From positions 16,001 to 80,000 of the forward strand of contig CAINRC010000065.1 in NCBI GenBank assembly GCA_903852495.1: 64,000 nt of DNA, written 5' to 3'. The notes under the pieces were generated by a model that was not told the DNA's origin, ran no database searches, and saw only the letters and a list, made by a program, of their open reading frames with translations. The translations under genes and the position numbers were made by a program. The stretch is from an uncultured Geobacteraceae bacterium (GTDB taxonomy: Bacteria; Desulfobacterota; Desulfuromonadia; Geobacterales; Pseudopelobacteraceae). This document shows, in pieces, positions 24,487 through 33,697 of this stretch. The first letter of the stretch is position 1; every line of letters begins with the position of its first letter.

Positions 24487-25368
24487 ATGCGCAGCAGCCG
24501 AATGCGGCTTTCGCACAAAATAGTTCTGGTGTCGCTCTGTACCGCCATCCTTGTCGGTATATCACTGGTGCAGATGCCGTCCCTGACCGGAAACCCGGCG
24601 GCATCACCGGAAGACAAGGGAAAGGAGGATCTTTCCCGGGTAGAGTATCCAAGCCTGAAAAACATCAAATGGCACGCCCTGTTTATCCAGCCGAATCAGT
24701 CACTTGAGTCACTCTTCGGGCCGGACTGGATTCTGGTCGCGCGCTTCAACCGGCTTGACCGCCGCCACGCATACCCCGGCACCACCATCAAAGTTCCTGA
24801 CAACATGAACGATATTCGGGACTACACACCGATGCTGAAGTTTTATCAGCCGGCCGCCCGCCACGAAAAGTACATCCTGGTGGATGTGACCGAGCAGTGG
24901 CTGGGTGCCTATGAATACGGGAAGCTGATTTTTTCAGCCCCTGCCGCCACCGGCAAAGCAACCACCGAAACCCCCACCGGCATCTTCAGAATCACCACTC
25001 GCGACCGGCACCACACTTCGTCACTGTATAAAACAGCCGACGACGAAGAGCAGTACCCCATGGATAATGCCCTGCGCTTTCATGTCGATTCTGACAACGT
25101 TTCCTACTGGCTTCATGCCCGCGATCTGCCGGGCCGCCCCGCATCACATGGCTGTATCGGCCTGTTTGATGAAAAGATGCAACTGCGGGTGTTCGAAACA
25201 CCGCCAAAACCGGTGTTGCTGGATTCTCAAAAACTGTACGAATGGGCAGCGGGAGAAAATGAGTACGAAGATGACAGCGGAGGATCAGAGGAGTTGGAAG
25301 ACGGGCCTGTTGTTGAAGTGCGCGGCGACCTGCCCCGGTATCTGGACAGGCCGCCGAAAAATAAATAA
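24487..25368 (+). CDS. L,D-transpeptidase (YkuD domain)
   Basis: About 293 residues: N-terminal membrane anchor or signal (about 8-28), a LysM-like region (LFIQPNQSLESLFGPDW ... YPGTTIKVPDN), then a YkuD domain from about 135. The catalytic cysteine is in ASHGCIGLFDEK with the histidine in YWLHARDLPG. It cross-links peptidoglycan through 3-3 bonds or attaches lipoproteins. The C-terminus is acidic. ATG 24487 follows AGAGGA and is preferred to the frame's earlier ATGs. Confidence 0.88.
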   Translation: MRSSRMRLSHKIVLVSLCTAILVGISLVQMPSLTGNPAASPEDKGKEDLSRVEYPSLKNIKWHALFIQPNQSLESLFGPDWILVARFNRLDRRHAYPGTTIKVPDNMNDIRDYTPMLKFYQPAARHEKYILVDVTEQWLGAYEYGKLIFSAPAATGKATTETPTGIFRITTRDRHHTSSLYKTADDEEQYPMDNALRFHVDSDNVSYWLHARDLPGRPASHGCIGLFDEKMQLRVFETPPKPVLLDSQKLYEWAAGENEYEDDSGGSEELEDGPVVEVRGDLPRYLDRPPKNK

Positions 25369-25380
25369 ATCCGCTAGTTT

Positions 25381-26355
25381 CTATTTTGCCAACCACCGTG
25401 CCACATCCTTGGCATGATAGGTTATGATAATATCCGCACCGGCCCGCTTGAAGGCGGTCATTGTTTCCATCACCACCCGCTCCTCATCAATCCAGCCCCG
25501 CTCCGCCGCACCCTTGACCATGCTGTATTCGCCGGAAACATTGTAGACCGCCAGCGGCAGATCAAATTCATTGCGCAGATCCCGCAGAATATCAAGATAC
25601 GGCAACCCCGGTTTCACCATGATGATGTCAGCCCCCTCATCAATGTCAGAGGCGGCTTCACGCAGCGCTTCGCGGCGATTGGCCGGATCCATCTGGTAGC
25701 TGCGACGGTCGCCGAACTGGGGCGTTGACTCTGCCGCTTCCCGAAACGGGCCGTAGTAGCCGGACGCATATTTCACCGCATAGCTCATGATCGGGATTGC
25801 GTCATAGCCATGTTCGTCAAGCGTGTCGCGGATAGCTCCAACCCGGCCATCCATCATATCGGACGGAGCCACCATGTCAGCCCCGGCCTGCACATGGGAG
25901 AGCGCTTCCCGCGCCAGCAGATCCAGCGTCGAATCATTATCCACATCACCGTTTTTGATAATTCCGCAGTGACCATGGTCGGTATATTCGCACATACAGA
26001 CATCCGTAATGACCGCCAGGCCCGGCACCTCTTTCTTCAGCGCCCGGATTGTTTCCTGAATAATGCCGGTGTCGGAATAGGCATCGCTGCCGACCGCATC
26101 TTTACATTCGGGAATGCCGAACAGCAGCACGGCCGGAATACCCAGGTCCCGGACCTCTTTGGCTTCGGCGACTATATTTTCAATGGATTGCTGATAGATG
26201 CCGGGCATGGAGGATATTTCTTTTTTGATGCCGGTGCCGAAGGCTGAAAACATCGGATATATCAGGTCGTTGACCGAGAGGGTTGTCTCGCTGACCATCC
26301 GGCGAAAGGTTGCACTCCCTCTGATTCTGCGGGCACGGAACTGTGGAAAAAACAT
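25381..26355 (-). CDS. hemB: Delta-aminolevulinic acid dehydratase (porphobilinogen synthase)
   Basis: 324 residues, full family length. HemB joins two aminolevulinates to porphobilinogen for heme, siroheme and cobalamin. The zinc-type cysteines are in [14 protein letters not shown], and the two Schiff-base lysines in [16 protein letters not shown] and IIMVKPG. AAGGAG precedes the ATG. It is convergent with the L,D-transpeptidase gene, 12 bases apart. Confidence 0.97.
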   Translation of the reverse strand: MFFPQFRARRIRGSATFRRMVSETTLSVNDLIYPMFSAFGTGIKKEISSMPGIYQQSIENIVAEAKEVRDLGIPAVLLFGIPECKDAVGSDAYSDTGIIQETIRALKKEVPGLAVITDVCMCEYTDHGHCGIIKNGDVDNDSTLDLLAREALSHVQAGADMVAPSDMMDGRVGAIRDTLDEHGYDAIPIMSYAVKYASGYYGPFREAAESTPQFGDRRSYQMDPANRREALREAASDIDEGADIIMVKPGLPYLDILRDLRNEFDLPLAVYNVSGEYSMVKGAAERGWIDEERVVMETMTAFKRAGADIIITYHAKDVARWLAK

Positions 26356-26582
26356 GTTTCATTCTCCTTGAAATACGATTTAATGCTGCTGATATGCCGA
26401 CTAACAAGTCGTTTGGAGAGTAATGCAGCCTTAAATAAATTGCAAGATTTTCCCCCGGACGCTTGCATTATCAGCCTCCTGTGTTACAATCCCATCGAAA
26501 TTTTTGCATGTTGTTTGAGTACAACTTGGGGCGAAATTGCACACAAATCGTTACCATTTAATTTTGCATGAGGGGGATCATT

Positions 26583-27728
26583 ATGAGAAAAAGGATGCTT
26601 TGTATTCTGGCAGCACTGGCTGTCTCGGCAACTGCTGCTTTCGGCGGGGTTAAGGAGGGAAGCTTTTCGGTATCCCCGATGGTCGGCGGATACGTGTATG
26701 ATGGTGGCACGTACCTTGATCCCGCACTGATTCTGGGACTTCGGGCCGGGTACAACTTCACGAAAAGCATCGGAGTCGAAGCACTGTACGACTACGCCAC
26801 ACCCACTGATGGTAAATACGGACCATTAACAAAAATCGCCATGCAGCGATACGGGGGGCAGGTGCTTTATCATTTTTTCCCGGATAGCATTTTTGTGCCG
26901 TATCTGGCAGCCGGCTATTCCGGTGTCAAATTTGACGGCAATGGCGTCAATAAAGCAACTCATGGCGCATTCGATTACGGGGCAGGCGCCAAGTTGTTTT
27001 TAACTGATGATATTGCCGTTCGGGCCGACCTCCGCCACATTATGTACGGGTATGACTCTGGAACCTACAATGACATGGAATTTTCGTTGGGAGCATATTT
27101 CCAGTTTGGAGCCGTTGCCCCTGTAGTAAAGGCGGTCGCGTCTACTCCTGCGCCAGAACCGGTTAAAGTCGTTGCGGCACCCGCACCTGAGTCGGTTCAA
27201 GCGGTTGTTACTCCTGCTCCAGCACCTGCCGTGGCACCCGTAGTTGTCGCAGCTGTTGTGACTCCCCCGGCAGATTCCGACGGTGACGGCGTGATTGACA
27301 CACTGGACAAATGCCCCGGAACGCCGAAGGGAACTGCAGTAGACGCCAAGGGTTGCCCCGTGGAAACCACCGCGCGATTCTGCAACAAACCAGCCGCGAT
27401 CGCCATTTCGTTTGCGACCAACAAAGCAGACGTTACAGCTGAATATTACAAGGAACTTGATACTGTCGGAAACTTCCTGAAAGGATTTCCCAATTCAAAA
27501 GGGACCATTGAAGGATATACCGACGCTTCCGGAAGTACGGCTACAAACCTGAAACTGTCCCAGGCCCGCGCTGAAAGCGTACGGAGCTACATTGTCAAGA
27601 AGTTCGGGATCGACGGCAGCCGCATTACTGCCAAAGGTTACGGACCAGCCAAGCCGATCGCATCAAACAAAACCGCTGCCGGCAAAGCAAAGAACCGCCG
27701 CATTGAGGCCGTTTTCAGCTGCGAATAG
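26583..27728 (+). CDS. OmpA-family outer membrane protein with thrombospondin type 3-like repeat
   Basis: 381 residues: signal peptide (MRKRMLCILAALAVSATAAF, cut near AFG), N-terminal eight-strand barrel (about 25-180), a Pro/Ala/Val linker (about 185-240), a Ca-binding type repeat DSDGDGVIDTLDKCPG, and an OmpA peptidoglycan-binding domain (about 265-380; SQARAESVRSYIVKKFG, NRRIEAVF). It anchors the outer membrane to the wall. ATG 26583 follows GAGGGGG. The gene has its own terminator. Confidence 0.92.
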   Translation: MRKRMLCILAALAVSATAAFGGVKEGSFSVSPMVGGYVYDGGTYLDPALILGLRAGYNFTKSIGVEALYDYATPTDGKYGPLTKIAMQRYGGQVLYHFFPDSIFVPYLAAGYSGVKFDGNGVNKATHGAFDYGAGAKLFLTDDIAVRADLRHIMYGYDSGTYNDMEFSLGAYFQFGAVAPVVKAVASTPAPEPVKVVAAPAPESVQAVVTPAPAPAVAPVVVAAVVTPPADSDGDGVIDTLDKCPGTPKGTAVDAKGCPVETTARFCNKPAAIAISFATNKADVTAEYYKELDTVGNFLKGFPNSKGTIEGYTDASGSTATNLKLSQARAESVRSYIVKKFGIDGSRITAKGYGPAKPIASNKTAAGKAKNRRIEAVFSCE

Positions 27729-27753
27729 GTTCAGCACAACTCCTGTAACAAAC

Positions 27754-27795
27754 AGAGGGCCCTTCCGGATAAAATCGAAAGGGCCCTCTTTCTGT
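27754..27795 (+). terminator. Terminator after the OmpA-like gene
   Basis: Perfect 11-bp stem AGAGGGCCCTT/AAGGGCCCTCT around a 14-base loop followed by TTCTGTT. The opposite strand also has a T-rich tail, so it may serve the converging gene ending at 27813 as well. Confidence 0.85.
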
Positions 27796-27812
27796 TGTGC
27801 ACTGGCGTGATC

Positions 27813-28157
27813 TTATTTTTTTCGACGATCCTGAAGAGAAATAACCTTGGGCCCTCCCCCCTCCTGCCGCATTTTCTGAATACGTTCCTTCTCGGCGTTT
27901 TCCGCCTCAATACGCTCCAGTTCAACGGGAGAAACAACCGGTTCCAGGCGAAGCGGTGTCCCCCCCATGGTGAAATCGGCCCCTTCAATCTGGAATTCGT
28001 CCAGGATCCAGGTAAACACCTGCAATGGTGAGCTCAGTACCAACAATTTCACCTGCCACCAGCCAGGCTTGACGTCCGGTTCAATTTCCTCTACCCGTGC
28101 GTAAAAACCCGCTTTGTTGTCTACGTAAATAAGTACCAGATCGTGAACTATTGCCAT
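27813..28157 (-). CDS. Conserved hypothetical protein, 114 residues
   Basis: Cytosolic protein with a well-ordered beta-rich first 75 residues (VKPGWWQVKLLVLSS, VFTWILDEFQIEGADFTMGG) and a charged helical tail ending in KVISLQDRRKK. I recall similar short proteins in Geobacter-type genomes but no assigned function. AGGT lies seven bases before the ATG. It follows the Cys-rich gene by 12 bases on the same strand and is probably co-transcribed. Confidence 0.7.
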   Translation of the reverse strand: MAIVHDLVLIYVDNKAGFYARVEEIEPDVKPGWWQVKLLVLSSPLQVFTWILDEFQIEGADFTMGGTPLRLEPVVSPVELERIEAENAEKERIQKMRQEGGGPKVISLQDRRKK

Positions 28158-28169
28158 TGTTTTTACCTA

Positions 28170-28700
28170 TTACACCCTGGATTGTGATGACGTGCTCTCT
28201 TTTTCCGCCCAAAGGAGCAGTGGTGTTGCCAACCGCTCACCGATCAAACGTGTTGCTTCGTGGACCGTCTCACGCAGTATCTGCTCCTGCTCCGCACAGA
28301 GCAGTCTGGCCCGGGATGTCAACTTCCGGTCAATGCCGTCACAGACAAACAAAATACAGTCCGCCGGCCGCAATCCGGGTTCCATGGTACAGCCGGCATC
28401 GGTGCCGTAGGGGCAGACCGGTTTCCGGGTGAAATCTGCTACTGGTAGGGTTTGTGCGGCAAGACAGGCGAGTCCATCACATACATTCATCCGGTACTTG
28501 CCGTTCAGACAGCATTGCCCCTGGCATTCACAACAGATGGCAGCGGCATCAACAGCCGCAACAACTGCGGCAAGATCCTCTTTTGCTGCACGATAGCGGG
28601 CCAGCAGATCTGCCAGCACCTCCGAGGATTCCACCGGCAGGCTCGAAAGCAAAGCATTGAGGCGTGCCATCCCGAAATCCCATAACTGCGTATCGTCCAC
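28170..28700 (-). CDS. Cysteine-rich putative metal-binding protein
   Basis: 176 residues. A helical N-terminus is followed by a dense cysteine block: ICCECQGQCCLNGKYRMNVC, then CLAAQT, CPYGTDAGC and RPADCILFVCDG. The pattern resembles the YkgJ-type CxxCxxxCC zinc/iron-chelating proteins but is not identical. GTG at 28700 has AGGA six bases upstream. Function is unknown; a metal or Fe-S cluster is likely from the cysteine spacing. Confidence 0.65.
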   Translation of the reverse strand: MDDTQLWDFGMARLNALLSSLPVESSEVLADLLARYRAAKEDLAAVVAAVDAAAICCECQGQCCLNGKYRMNVCDGLACLAAQTLPVADFTRKPVCPYGTDAGCTMEPGLRPADCILFVCDGIDRKLTSRARLLCAEQEQILRETVHEATRLIGERLATPLLLWAEKESTSSQSRV

Positions 28701-28742
28701 GCAAATCCTGCCTTGCTCGTTAGTTTCTATGGAAATTTTATT

Positions 28743-29113
28743 GGTTGAAGCAGTCCGTAAGCCGGGTTCTGTTCCCGGGTCGGGTTACCCCTTCCCGGGC
28801 GATGGCCATTCATCTGGGTATGCCGTTACCGACACCCTCAAGCAACCAACCCGGAGGCACGGGCGGGTCGCCCTTAACGCCTCCCTATTTGGTCTTGCTC
28901 CTGGCGGGGTTTACCTGGCATCCGGCGTCACCGCCGGACCCGGTGAGCTCTTACCTCACCCTTTCACCCTTACCTGCCGAGACAGGCGGACTTCTCTCTG
29001 TGGCACTTATCCCTGGGGTCACCCCCGCTGGACGTTATCCAGCGCCATACCCTGTGGAGCCCGGACTTTCCTCCCCCGAAAAATCGGCGGCGGCCATCTG
29101 GACTACTTCAACC
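28743..29113 (-). ncRNA. rnpB: RNase P RNA (bacterial class A)
   Basis: About 371 bases on the minus strand. The conserved 5' part GAGGAAAGTCCGGGCTCCAC, the internal GGTAAGGGTGAAAGGGTG region and the 3' ACAGAACCCGGCTTACGG are all present. The ends pair as helix P1 (GGTTGAAGTAGTCC with GGACTGCTTCAACC, one wobble). Reading frames across it on either strand are not genes. Confidence 0.97.
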
Positions 29114-29171
29114 AAACCGAATGCACGCATCCCCCTCAAGGGCCTCCAGCGTGCAGCACTACGTCACTATC

Positions 29172-29885
29172 CTACTGCTGCTGCAGCTTGAGAATCAGTA
29201 TCCTCTGACAATGGGGGCACGCCAGTAACTCTTCGTATTTATACAGGTTGTTGTATAGCTGGGGCGGCAGGTGCATATTGCATCCCATGCAATACCCGTC
29301 ACGGGCGATGGCAAGAGCCTGACCGCGACGCTGTTCCCGTAGAATAGTAAATCTCTTCACCAGACTGGCCGGAATCGCCTTTGCTACACCTTCCCGACGA
29401 GCCGTATCCGCGTTTATATCAGACTGTATCTTATTGATTTCAGACTGTTTCGCTTCAGTCCGCTTGGCAGAGTTTTCCGCAAGTTCATCAAGCTGGCCTT
29501 TTTTCGCGGCGAGTTCAGCGGACAGTGCTTCAATCTGGCCGATCTTCTGCAGCAGCAGCTCTTCAATATCAGTTACCTGCTTCCGTGCAGCGGTTATTTC
29601 ACGACCGACCGCCTGGAATTCTTTGTTGGTCTTGATTTCCTTCATGTTTGTTTCGGATCTGGTGATATTTTCCAGCTCTGCGGCATGGGTGACTTCCAGC
29701 TCACTTTTTTCCGCTTCACGCTCTACCAAGCTCGTTTCCAGCTGAGTGACCTCATCCCGGACGACATCCACTCCCTGGTTTATACCGCTTAGTTCCGCCT
29801 GAAGACCGCTCTGACTGGCCTTAAGGACATCAATCTGCTGATCGATCTCCTGCAATTCTTCCAGCATGTCCAGTTTCTTTTTCAA
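29172..29885 (-). CDS. Coiled-coil protein with C-terminal C4 zinc ribbon (CdsZ/DUF164 type)
   Basis: 237 residues: a long coiled coil (about 1-180) and a zinc ribbon with CMGCNMHLPPQL and CPHCQRIL. The family includes the zinc chaperone-like CdsZ proteins. The start is TTG at 29885 with AAGGGAGAG ideally placed; the first in-frame ATG is seven codons later. It lies just upstream of rnpB on the same strand and downstream of the Nif3-like gene, a linkage that recurs in related genomes to my knowledge. Confidence 0.85.
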   Translation of the reverse strand: MKKKLDMLEELQEIDQQIDVLKASQSGLQAELSGINQGVDVVRDEVTQLETSLVEREAEKSELEVTHAAELENITRSETNMKEIKTNKEFQAVGREITAARKQVTDIEELLLQKIGQIEALSAELAAKKGQLDELAENSAKRTEAKQSEINKIQSDINADTARREGVAKAIPASLVKRFTILREQRRGQALAIARDGYCMGCNMHLPPQLYNNLYKYEELLACPHCQRILILKLQQQ

Positions 29886-29926
29886 AATAACTCTCCCTTG
29901 CTACAAATTGGTTTGACTGTTCCCGG

Positions 29927-31045
29927 TTATATTCGAAACGGATCTTTTTCCGTTTGGCACGCTGTTATCTGGCAATCAGTATAGCCGGCCTTTTCAAGCG
30001 CCAGGCCAAGTCGTTCCGTTATGTTTTGAACCATTATTATTTCCGTCGGAAAATGGCCGGCATCAATCAGAGCCAGACCCAGATCTTCGGCATCACGCGC
30101 CTCGTGGTATTTTACGTCACCGGTGACCAGCAGATCAGCACCTGAGCGGGCCGCTTCGCGCAGCAGTGATGCACCGCTGCCGCTGCAGAGTGCCACCTTT
30201 GAAATTTTGGCCTCCGGGTCGCCCACATAGCGCAGCATCGGTGCCGACAGCACCTTTCTAAGCCGGCCGGCGTACTCCGCCAGCGGCACCGGTTCCGCCA
30301 ATCGCCCGATCCGCCCGATCCCCAGTTTTTCCCCCTCATTCAAAAGGGGGATAATGTCAAATGCCGGCTCTTCGTACGGGTGCGCTCCTAGCAACGCTTT
30401 CACGGCCCGTGCCGCCTCTGCCCGCGGTACCAGCATCTCAAGCCGCTCTTCCGGGGTCTGTGACGGAACCCCAACACTCCCGGTGTACGGCGAGGCCCCC
30501 TCAAGCGGGGTGAAGGTCCCGACTCCGCCTGCGGCGAAGGAGCAGTCACGGTAATTCCCCTGCTGCGCGGCAAACGGGAACAGTGCTACACGCACCTGTT
30601 CAAGGCATTCAACCGGAACAAATACGACCAGTTTTACCAGTTCGCACACGGTTGTCACCTTGAGCGGCACAGTAGCTGAAAGTCCGATTTTATCCGCCAG
30701 CAGATCGTTCAGACCGCCGCTGGCGATATCATAGTTTGTGTGCAGGGAGATTATGGACACCCCCCCTTTGATCGCCTTCTGGATGAGAGCGCCGTGCGGT
30801 GTTGCTGCTGAGATCGACTTGAGCGGTTTGAATATCAGGGGGTGGTGGGTAACCAGAAGTTGGCAGGAAGTGGCAATGGCAGAATCAACGGCAGCTGCCG
30901 TCGGGTCAAGGGCAACCATAACCCGATGGACTTCAGCAGAGGGGTCCCCGACCTGAAGTCCGGGATTATCCCACGTTTCCGCCAGCGCAATAGGAGCTAT
31001 TTTGTTAATGATTCCAAGTATGTCTGAAATTTTTGGTGTTTTCAT
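29927..31045 (-). CDS. Nif3-like dinuclear metal-centre protein
   Basis: 372 residues with the two NIF3 halves and an inserted domain (about 130-235). Metal ligands are seen in LVTHHPLIFK, SLHTNYDIA, and C-terminal TGDVKYHEARDA and DAGHFPTEI. Biochemical role is uncertain; it is often annotated as GTP cyclohydrolase 1 type 2. No Shine-Dalgarno is seen before the ATG at 31045, which follows directly on the T-tract of the tRNA terminator. Confidence 0.88.
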   Translation of the reverse strand: MKTPKISDILGIINKIAPIALAETWDNPGLQVGDPSAEVHRVMVALDPTAAAVDSAIATSCQLLVTHHPLIFKPLKSISAATPHGALIQKAIKGGVSIISLHTNYDIASGGLNDLLADKIGLSATVPLKVTTVCELVKLVVFVPVECLEQVRVALFPFAAQQGNYRDCSFAAGGVGTFTPLEGASPYTGSVGVPSQTPEERLEMLVPRAEAARAVKALLGAHPYEEPAFDIIPLLNEGEKLGIGRIGRLAEPVPLAEYAGRLRKVLSAPMLRYVGDPEAKISKVALCSGSGASLLREAARSGADLLVTGDVKYHEARDAEDLGLALIDAGHFPTEIIMVQNITERLGLALEKAGYTDCQITACQTEKDPFRI

Positions 31046-31054
31046 CGGCTAAAA

Positions 31055-31087
31055 TCAAAAAGAGTGCAACCTTGCGGTGTGCACTCT
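31055..31087 (-). terminator. Intrinsic terminator after the CAU tRNA
   Basis: Minus-strand stem AGAGTGCA/TGCACTCT with an 11-base loop followed by TTTTTGATTTT. It separates the tRNA from the Nif3-like gene. Confidence 0.8.
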
Positions 31088-31161
31088 CGTTGTGAGGTAT
31101 GGTAACGTGATGTTTCCAAATATCTGGCCGGCATCCGGCGTATTCCCCTCGAAAAATGAAA

Positions 31162-31238
31162 TGGTGGGCCCACCAGGACTCGAACCTGGGACCAACCGGT
31201 TATGAGCCGGTGGCTCTAGCCAACTGAGCTATAGGCCC
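31162..31238 (-). tRNA. tRNA with CAU anticodon (Ile2 or elongator Met)
   Basis: 77 bases with an encoded CCA end. Acceptor GGGCCTA/TGGGCCC (one G-U pair), D-arm AGCTCAGTTGGCTAGAGC, anticodon loop CTCATAA, T-arm CCAGG TTCGAGT CCTGG. The CUCAUAA loop with a GGxCCT acceptor resembles lysidine-modified tRNA-Ile2 of other bacteria, but elongator Met cannot be excluded by eye. Confidence 0.93.
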
Positions 31239-31315
31239 GTAGGGGAGTTGAATAATAGAGGAGACCGGTATCACTGTCAAGCGATTTAGGGATTCCCGCT
31301 CCCACTCCCGGCAAA

Positions 31316-31879
31316 TTATGCCCGGGAAAGAAAACGACCATCCCGCGTATCAACTTTGACTTTTTCACCCGCGTCAAGATACGGGGGAACACGGATTTTC
31401 AGCCCGGTTTCGAGAATCGCCTCTTTTGTTTCGGCTGTTGCCGTAGCATTTTTCATAACCGGCGGTGTTTCTGCCACGGTCAGCTCTACCGTCATCGGCA
31501 GATCGACATTGACCATACGCCCTTCGAACAGGCCAAGAATAACTTCTGTGCCGTCAAGCAGATACAGCGAAAGCGGTTCGAATTCATCGGCCGGCATTTC
31601 AAACTGCTCATAGTTTTCAAGATCCATGAACACCCCGTTACCGCCGTCGGCGTACAGGAACTGCCCTTTATGGCGTTCAAAATCGGCCTCGTCCACCTTG
31701 TCGCCTGAGCGGAAGGTTTTTTCCAGCACCTGACCGGTGATCAGATTACGGTATTTGGTCCTCACCATAGTGTTGGCGCCACGCGCCGTGGGTGAACTGA
31801 TGGTGATATCGACGATCAGGCAGGGGGCCCCATCCAACTGAATGACAAGCCCTTTTTTAAAATCGGACGTAGAAAACAT
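31316..31879 (-). CDS. efpL: Elongation factor P-like protein with Arg tip (EfpL type)
   Basis: 187 residues, three EF-P beta-barrel domains. EF-P rescues ribosomes stalled at prolines. The domain I tip reads SSPTARGANTM with R33 where classical EF-P has a modified lysine in PGKGQA; this SPTARGA loop is the hallmark of E. coli YeiP/EfpL. So lysine-specific modification cannot apply here. The C-terminal ETGLKIRVPPYLDAGEKVKV block is normal. AAGGAG precedes the ATG. It may be annotated efp; a second, lysine-type copy may exist elsewhere in the genome. Confidence 0.88.
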   Translation of the reverse strand: MFSTSDFKKGLVIQLDGAPCLIVDITISSPTARGANTMVRTKYRNLITGQVLEKTFRSGDKVDEADFERHKGQFLYADGGNGVFMDLENYEQFEMPADEFEPLSLYLLDGTEVILGLFEGRMVNVDLPMTVELTVAETPPVMKNATATAETKEAILETGLKIRVPPYLDAGEKVKVDTRDGRFLSRA

Positions 31880-31916
31880 GACTGCTGATTCTCCTTGGTA
31901 AAATGTGTATGCGGCT

Positions 31917-32348
31917 CTATTTTTTTCGGTATTCCGCCGTCGGCCAGAACGGGATTCCGCCGCGCGGTGTGAATTCGCCCCGCACCGTCAGCCAGACCGG
32001 GTCAAGGAGCGCCACCAGATCGTTGCAGATACGGTTGACGCCGGCCTCATGAAACTCGCCGTGCATCCGGAAAGACCCGAGGTACAGCTTGAGGCTTTTG
32101 CTCTCAACACAGAGACCGCCCGGCTGGTAATCAATAACGATCTTCCCGAAATCCGGCTGGCCGGTCATCGGGCAGAGGCAGGTGAATTCAGGGCACTCGA
32201 TATGCAGCGTCCCGACTGCGCCGGCAGGGTTCAGCTCACTCTGGGCGAACGGGCTTGGAAACGCTTCCAGCAGACCGGCATCCGGCTTGTCATAATTGTA
32301 CGTGGTAGCGCCGGAACCGAGAGATTTCAGCTGTTCATGTAGTTCCAT
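31917..32348 (-). CDS. queF: NADPH-dependent 7-cyano-7-deazaguanine reductase
   Basis: About 143 residues, the short (single-domain) QueF. It reduces preQ0 to preQ1 in queuosine synthesis. The catalytic cysteine is in TCLCPMTGQPDF, with VESKSLKLYLGSFR and HGEFHEAGVN for substrate and NADPH. ATG at 32348 after AGGAAG is preferred over the TTG one codon earlier. It lies 37 bases upstream of the EF-P-like gene on the same strand. Confidence 0.95.
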   Translation of the reverse strand: MELHEQLKSLGSGATTYNYDKPDAGLLEAFPSPFAQSELNPAGAVGTLHIECPEFTCLCPMTGQPDFGKIVIDYQPGGLCVESKSLKLYLGSFRMHGEFHEAGVNRICNDLVALLDPVWLTVRGEFTPRGGIPFWPTAEYRKK

Positions 32349-32419
32349 CAAATCACTTCCTGATCATGTAGTAAGAAGGCCGGCACTATACCAATGAAGC
32401 AAACAACGGGCAATCAATT

Positions 32420-33682
32420 TCATTCTGCAGCCAGCGGCAGAACGCTTCCCGCCTCCGGCATGATATAGCATCGCCACCCAGGGGGGAGCAGCCCGGCTGC
32501 CAGTTTCATCGCTTCGTCAAGAGTTTGTACCGGTATCATTCCCATTTCCTCAACCTGCTGCGATGGAAAGTCCGAAACCAGAATGATCCGGAAGCGCTGG
32601 GCTTTCTGGAGCAACGAGTACGCCGTCTGGCCGTTGATTTCGTACCCCGCCCGGAGCGCAGCTTCAAATTCATCCAGATGCTTATGGCGGAACCAGTTAA
32701 AAAACGTCCCGTTGCCGAAACCGTCGCGGCACTCAGCCAGGAGGATCATCACCCCCCCGTCCGTAAGAGCCTGCACCCCGTATTCCATGGCTTTGTGGGC
32801 CTGAATCAGGTTGATATCTTTCGGAAATCCGCCACAGGAAGCGATCACCAGATCACATTTTTTCGCCAGCGGATAGGCAAACTGCCGCCGGTAATAGTCA
32901 CACCCCGCCTCATGGGCTTCCCGCCACTCTCCGCTGAATGCGGCGATGATGCGCTTGTCGGCGGTCAGCACCGTATTCAGGATGAAAGCAGGTTCCGCAA
33001 GGGCACACCCTTCAACCATTGCGCGGTGAACGGGATTTCCCTCCAGGTTGCCGGTAACCGCCAGATGGTTTTTACCGCTCCCCTCTCCCGGATTCAGCAC
33101 GGCAAAGTGGCTGGCCATGCAGGCCGCACGACTGGCAATGCCGGGCAGAACGCTTTTGCGTCCGCCGCCAAAGCCGGCAAAATAATGAAAACCGATCGTG
33201 CCGGTCAGGATCAGGTGATCAGCCTCAACGGCACGACGGTTGATACTGACGCCGATTCCATTTGATGTCGTACCGATGAAAACCAGTGCGGCGGGATCAT
33301 CGCATTCGTGATCAGCAACCCGTATCCGTCCGAACAGCGACCCGAGAATCTTCTGGTGCTCCTGCGCGGTCTGCTTCCGGTGAATGCCGAGGGCGATCAG
33401 AATTTCAATATCACCGTCGGCGATCCCCTGGCGGTTCAGACGATCCACCAGCAGCGGGAGGTATAGTTCGCTTCCGGTATATCGGGTGATGTCCGACGTG
33501 ACAATCACCACCGTGTCACCCGGAGAAAAGGATAAAATGGTACGGTGACAGGCATCCAGCGCTGCTTCAATTATATCTGTAGGGGATTCTTCGCAGTCAA
33601 TCGGCGGGGGGGTGATAACTCCCGCCAGGTGATCCGGCGGGAGGTCGAGAAAAAAAGTTGTTGCTCCGTATTTCAGTTCCAT
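32420..33682 (-). CDS. larA: LarA-family (nickel-pincer racemase-like) protein
   Basis: 420 residues of the DUF2088/LarA family. Key residues are visible: TSDITRYT, GIHRKQT, GTIGFHYFAGFGGGRKSVLPG with the lysine that links the nickel-pincer nucleotide, and a downstream ASHFAVLNPG. Lactate racemase is the founding activity, but the family includes racemases/epimerases for other hydroxyacids, so the substrate is open. No larB, larC or larE cofactor genes are in the window. The start has only a weak ribosome site. Confidence 0.82.
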   Translation of the reverse strand: MELKYGATTFFLDLPPDHLAGVITPPPIDCEESPTDIIEAALDACHRTILSFSPGDTVVIVTSDITRYTGSELYLPLLVDRLNRQGIADGDIEILIALGIHRKQTAQEHQKILGSLFGRIRVADHECDDPAALVFIGTTSNGIGVSINRRAVEADHLILTGTIGFHYFAGFGGGRKSVLPGIASRAACMASHFAVLNPGEGSGKNHLAVTGNLEGNPVHRAMVEGCALAEPAFILNTVLTADKRIIAAFSGEWREAHEAGCDYYRRQFAYPLAKKCDLVIASCGGFPKDINLIQAHKAMEYGVQALTDGGVMILLAECRDGFGNGTFFNWFRHKHLDEFEAALRAGYEINGQTAYSLLQKAQRFRIILVSDFPSQQVEEMGMIPVQTLDEAMKLAAGLLPPGWRCYIMPEAGSVLPLAAE

Positions 33683-33697
33683 CTGGTGCAGGCCCGG

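Noticed and set aside
28657..29208. Open frames across 28.7-29.2 kb
   Set aside because: They lie on RNase P RNA, recognised by conserved sequence and P1 pairing.
30328..30352. C-run/G-run palindrome within the Nif3-like gene
   Set aside because: The encoded residues (IIPLLNEGEKLG) align with the family without insertion, so coincidence is likely.
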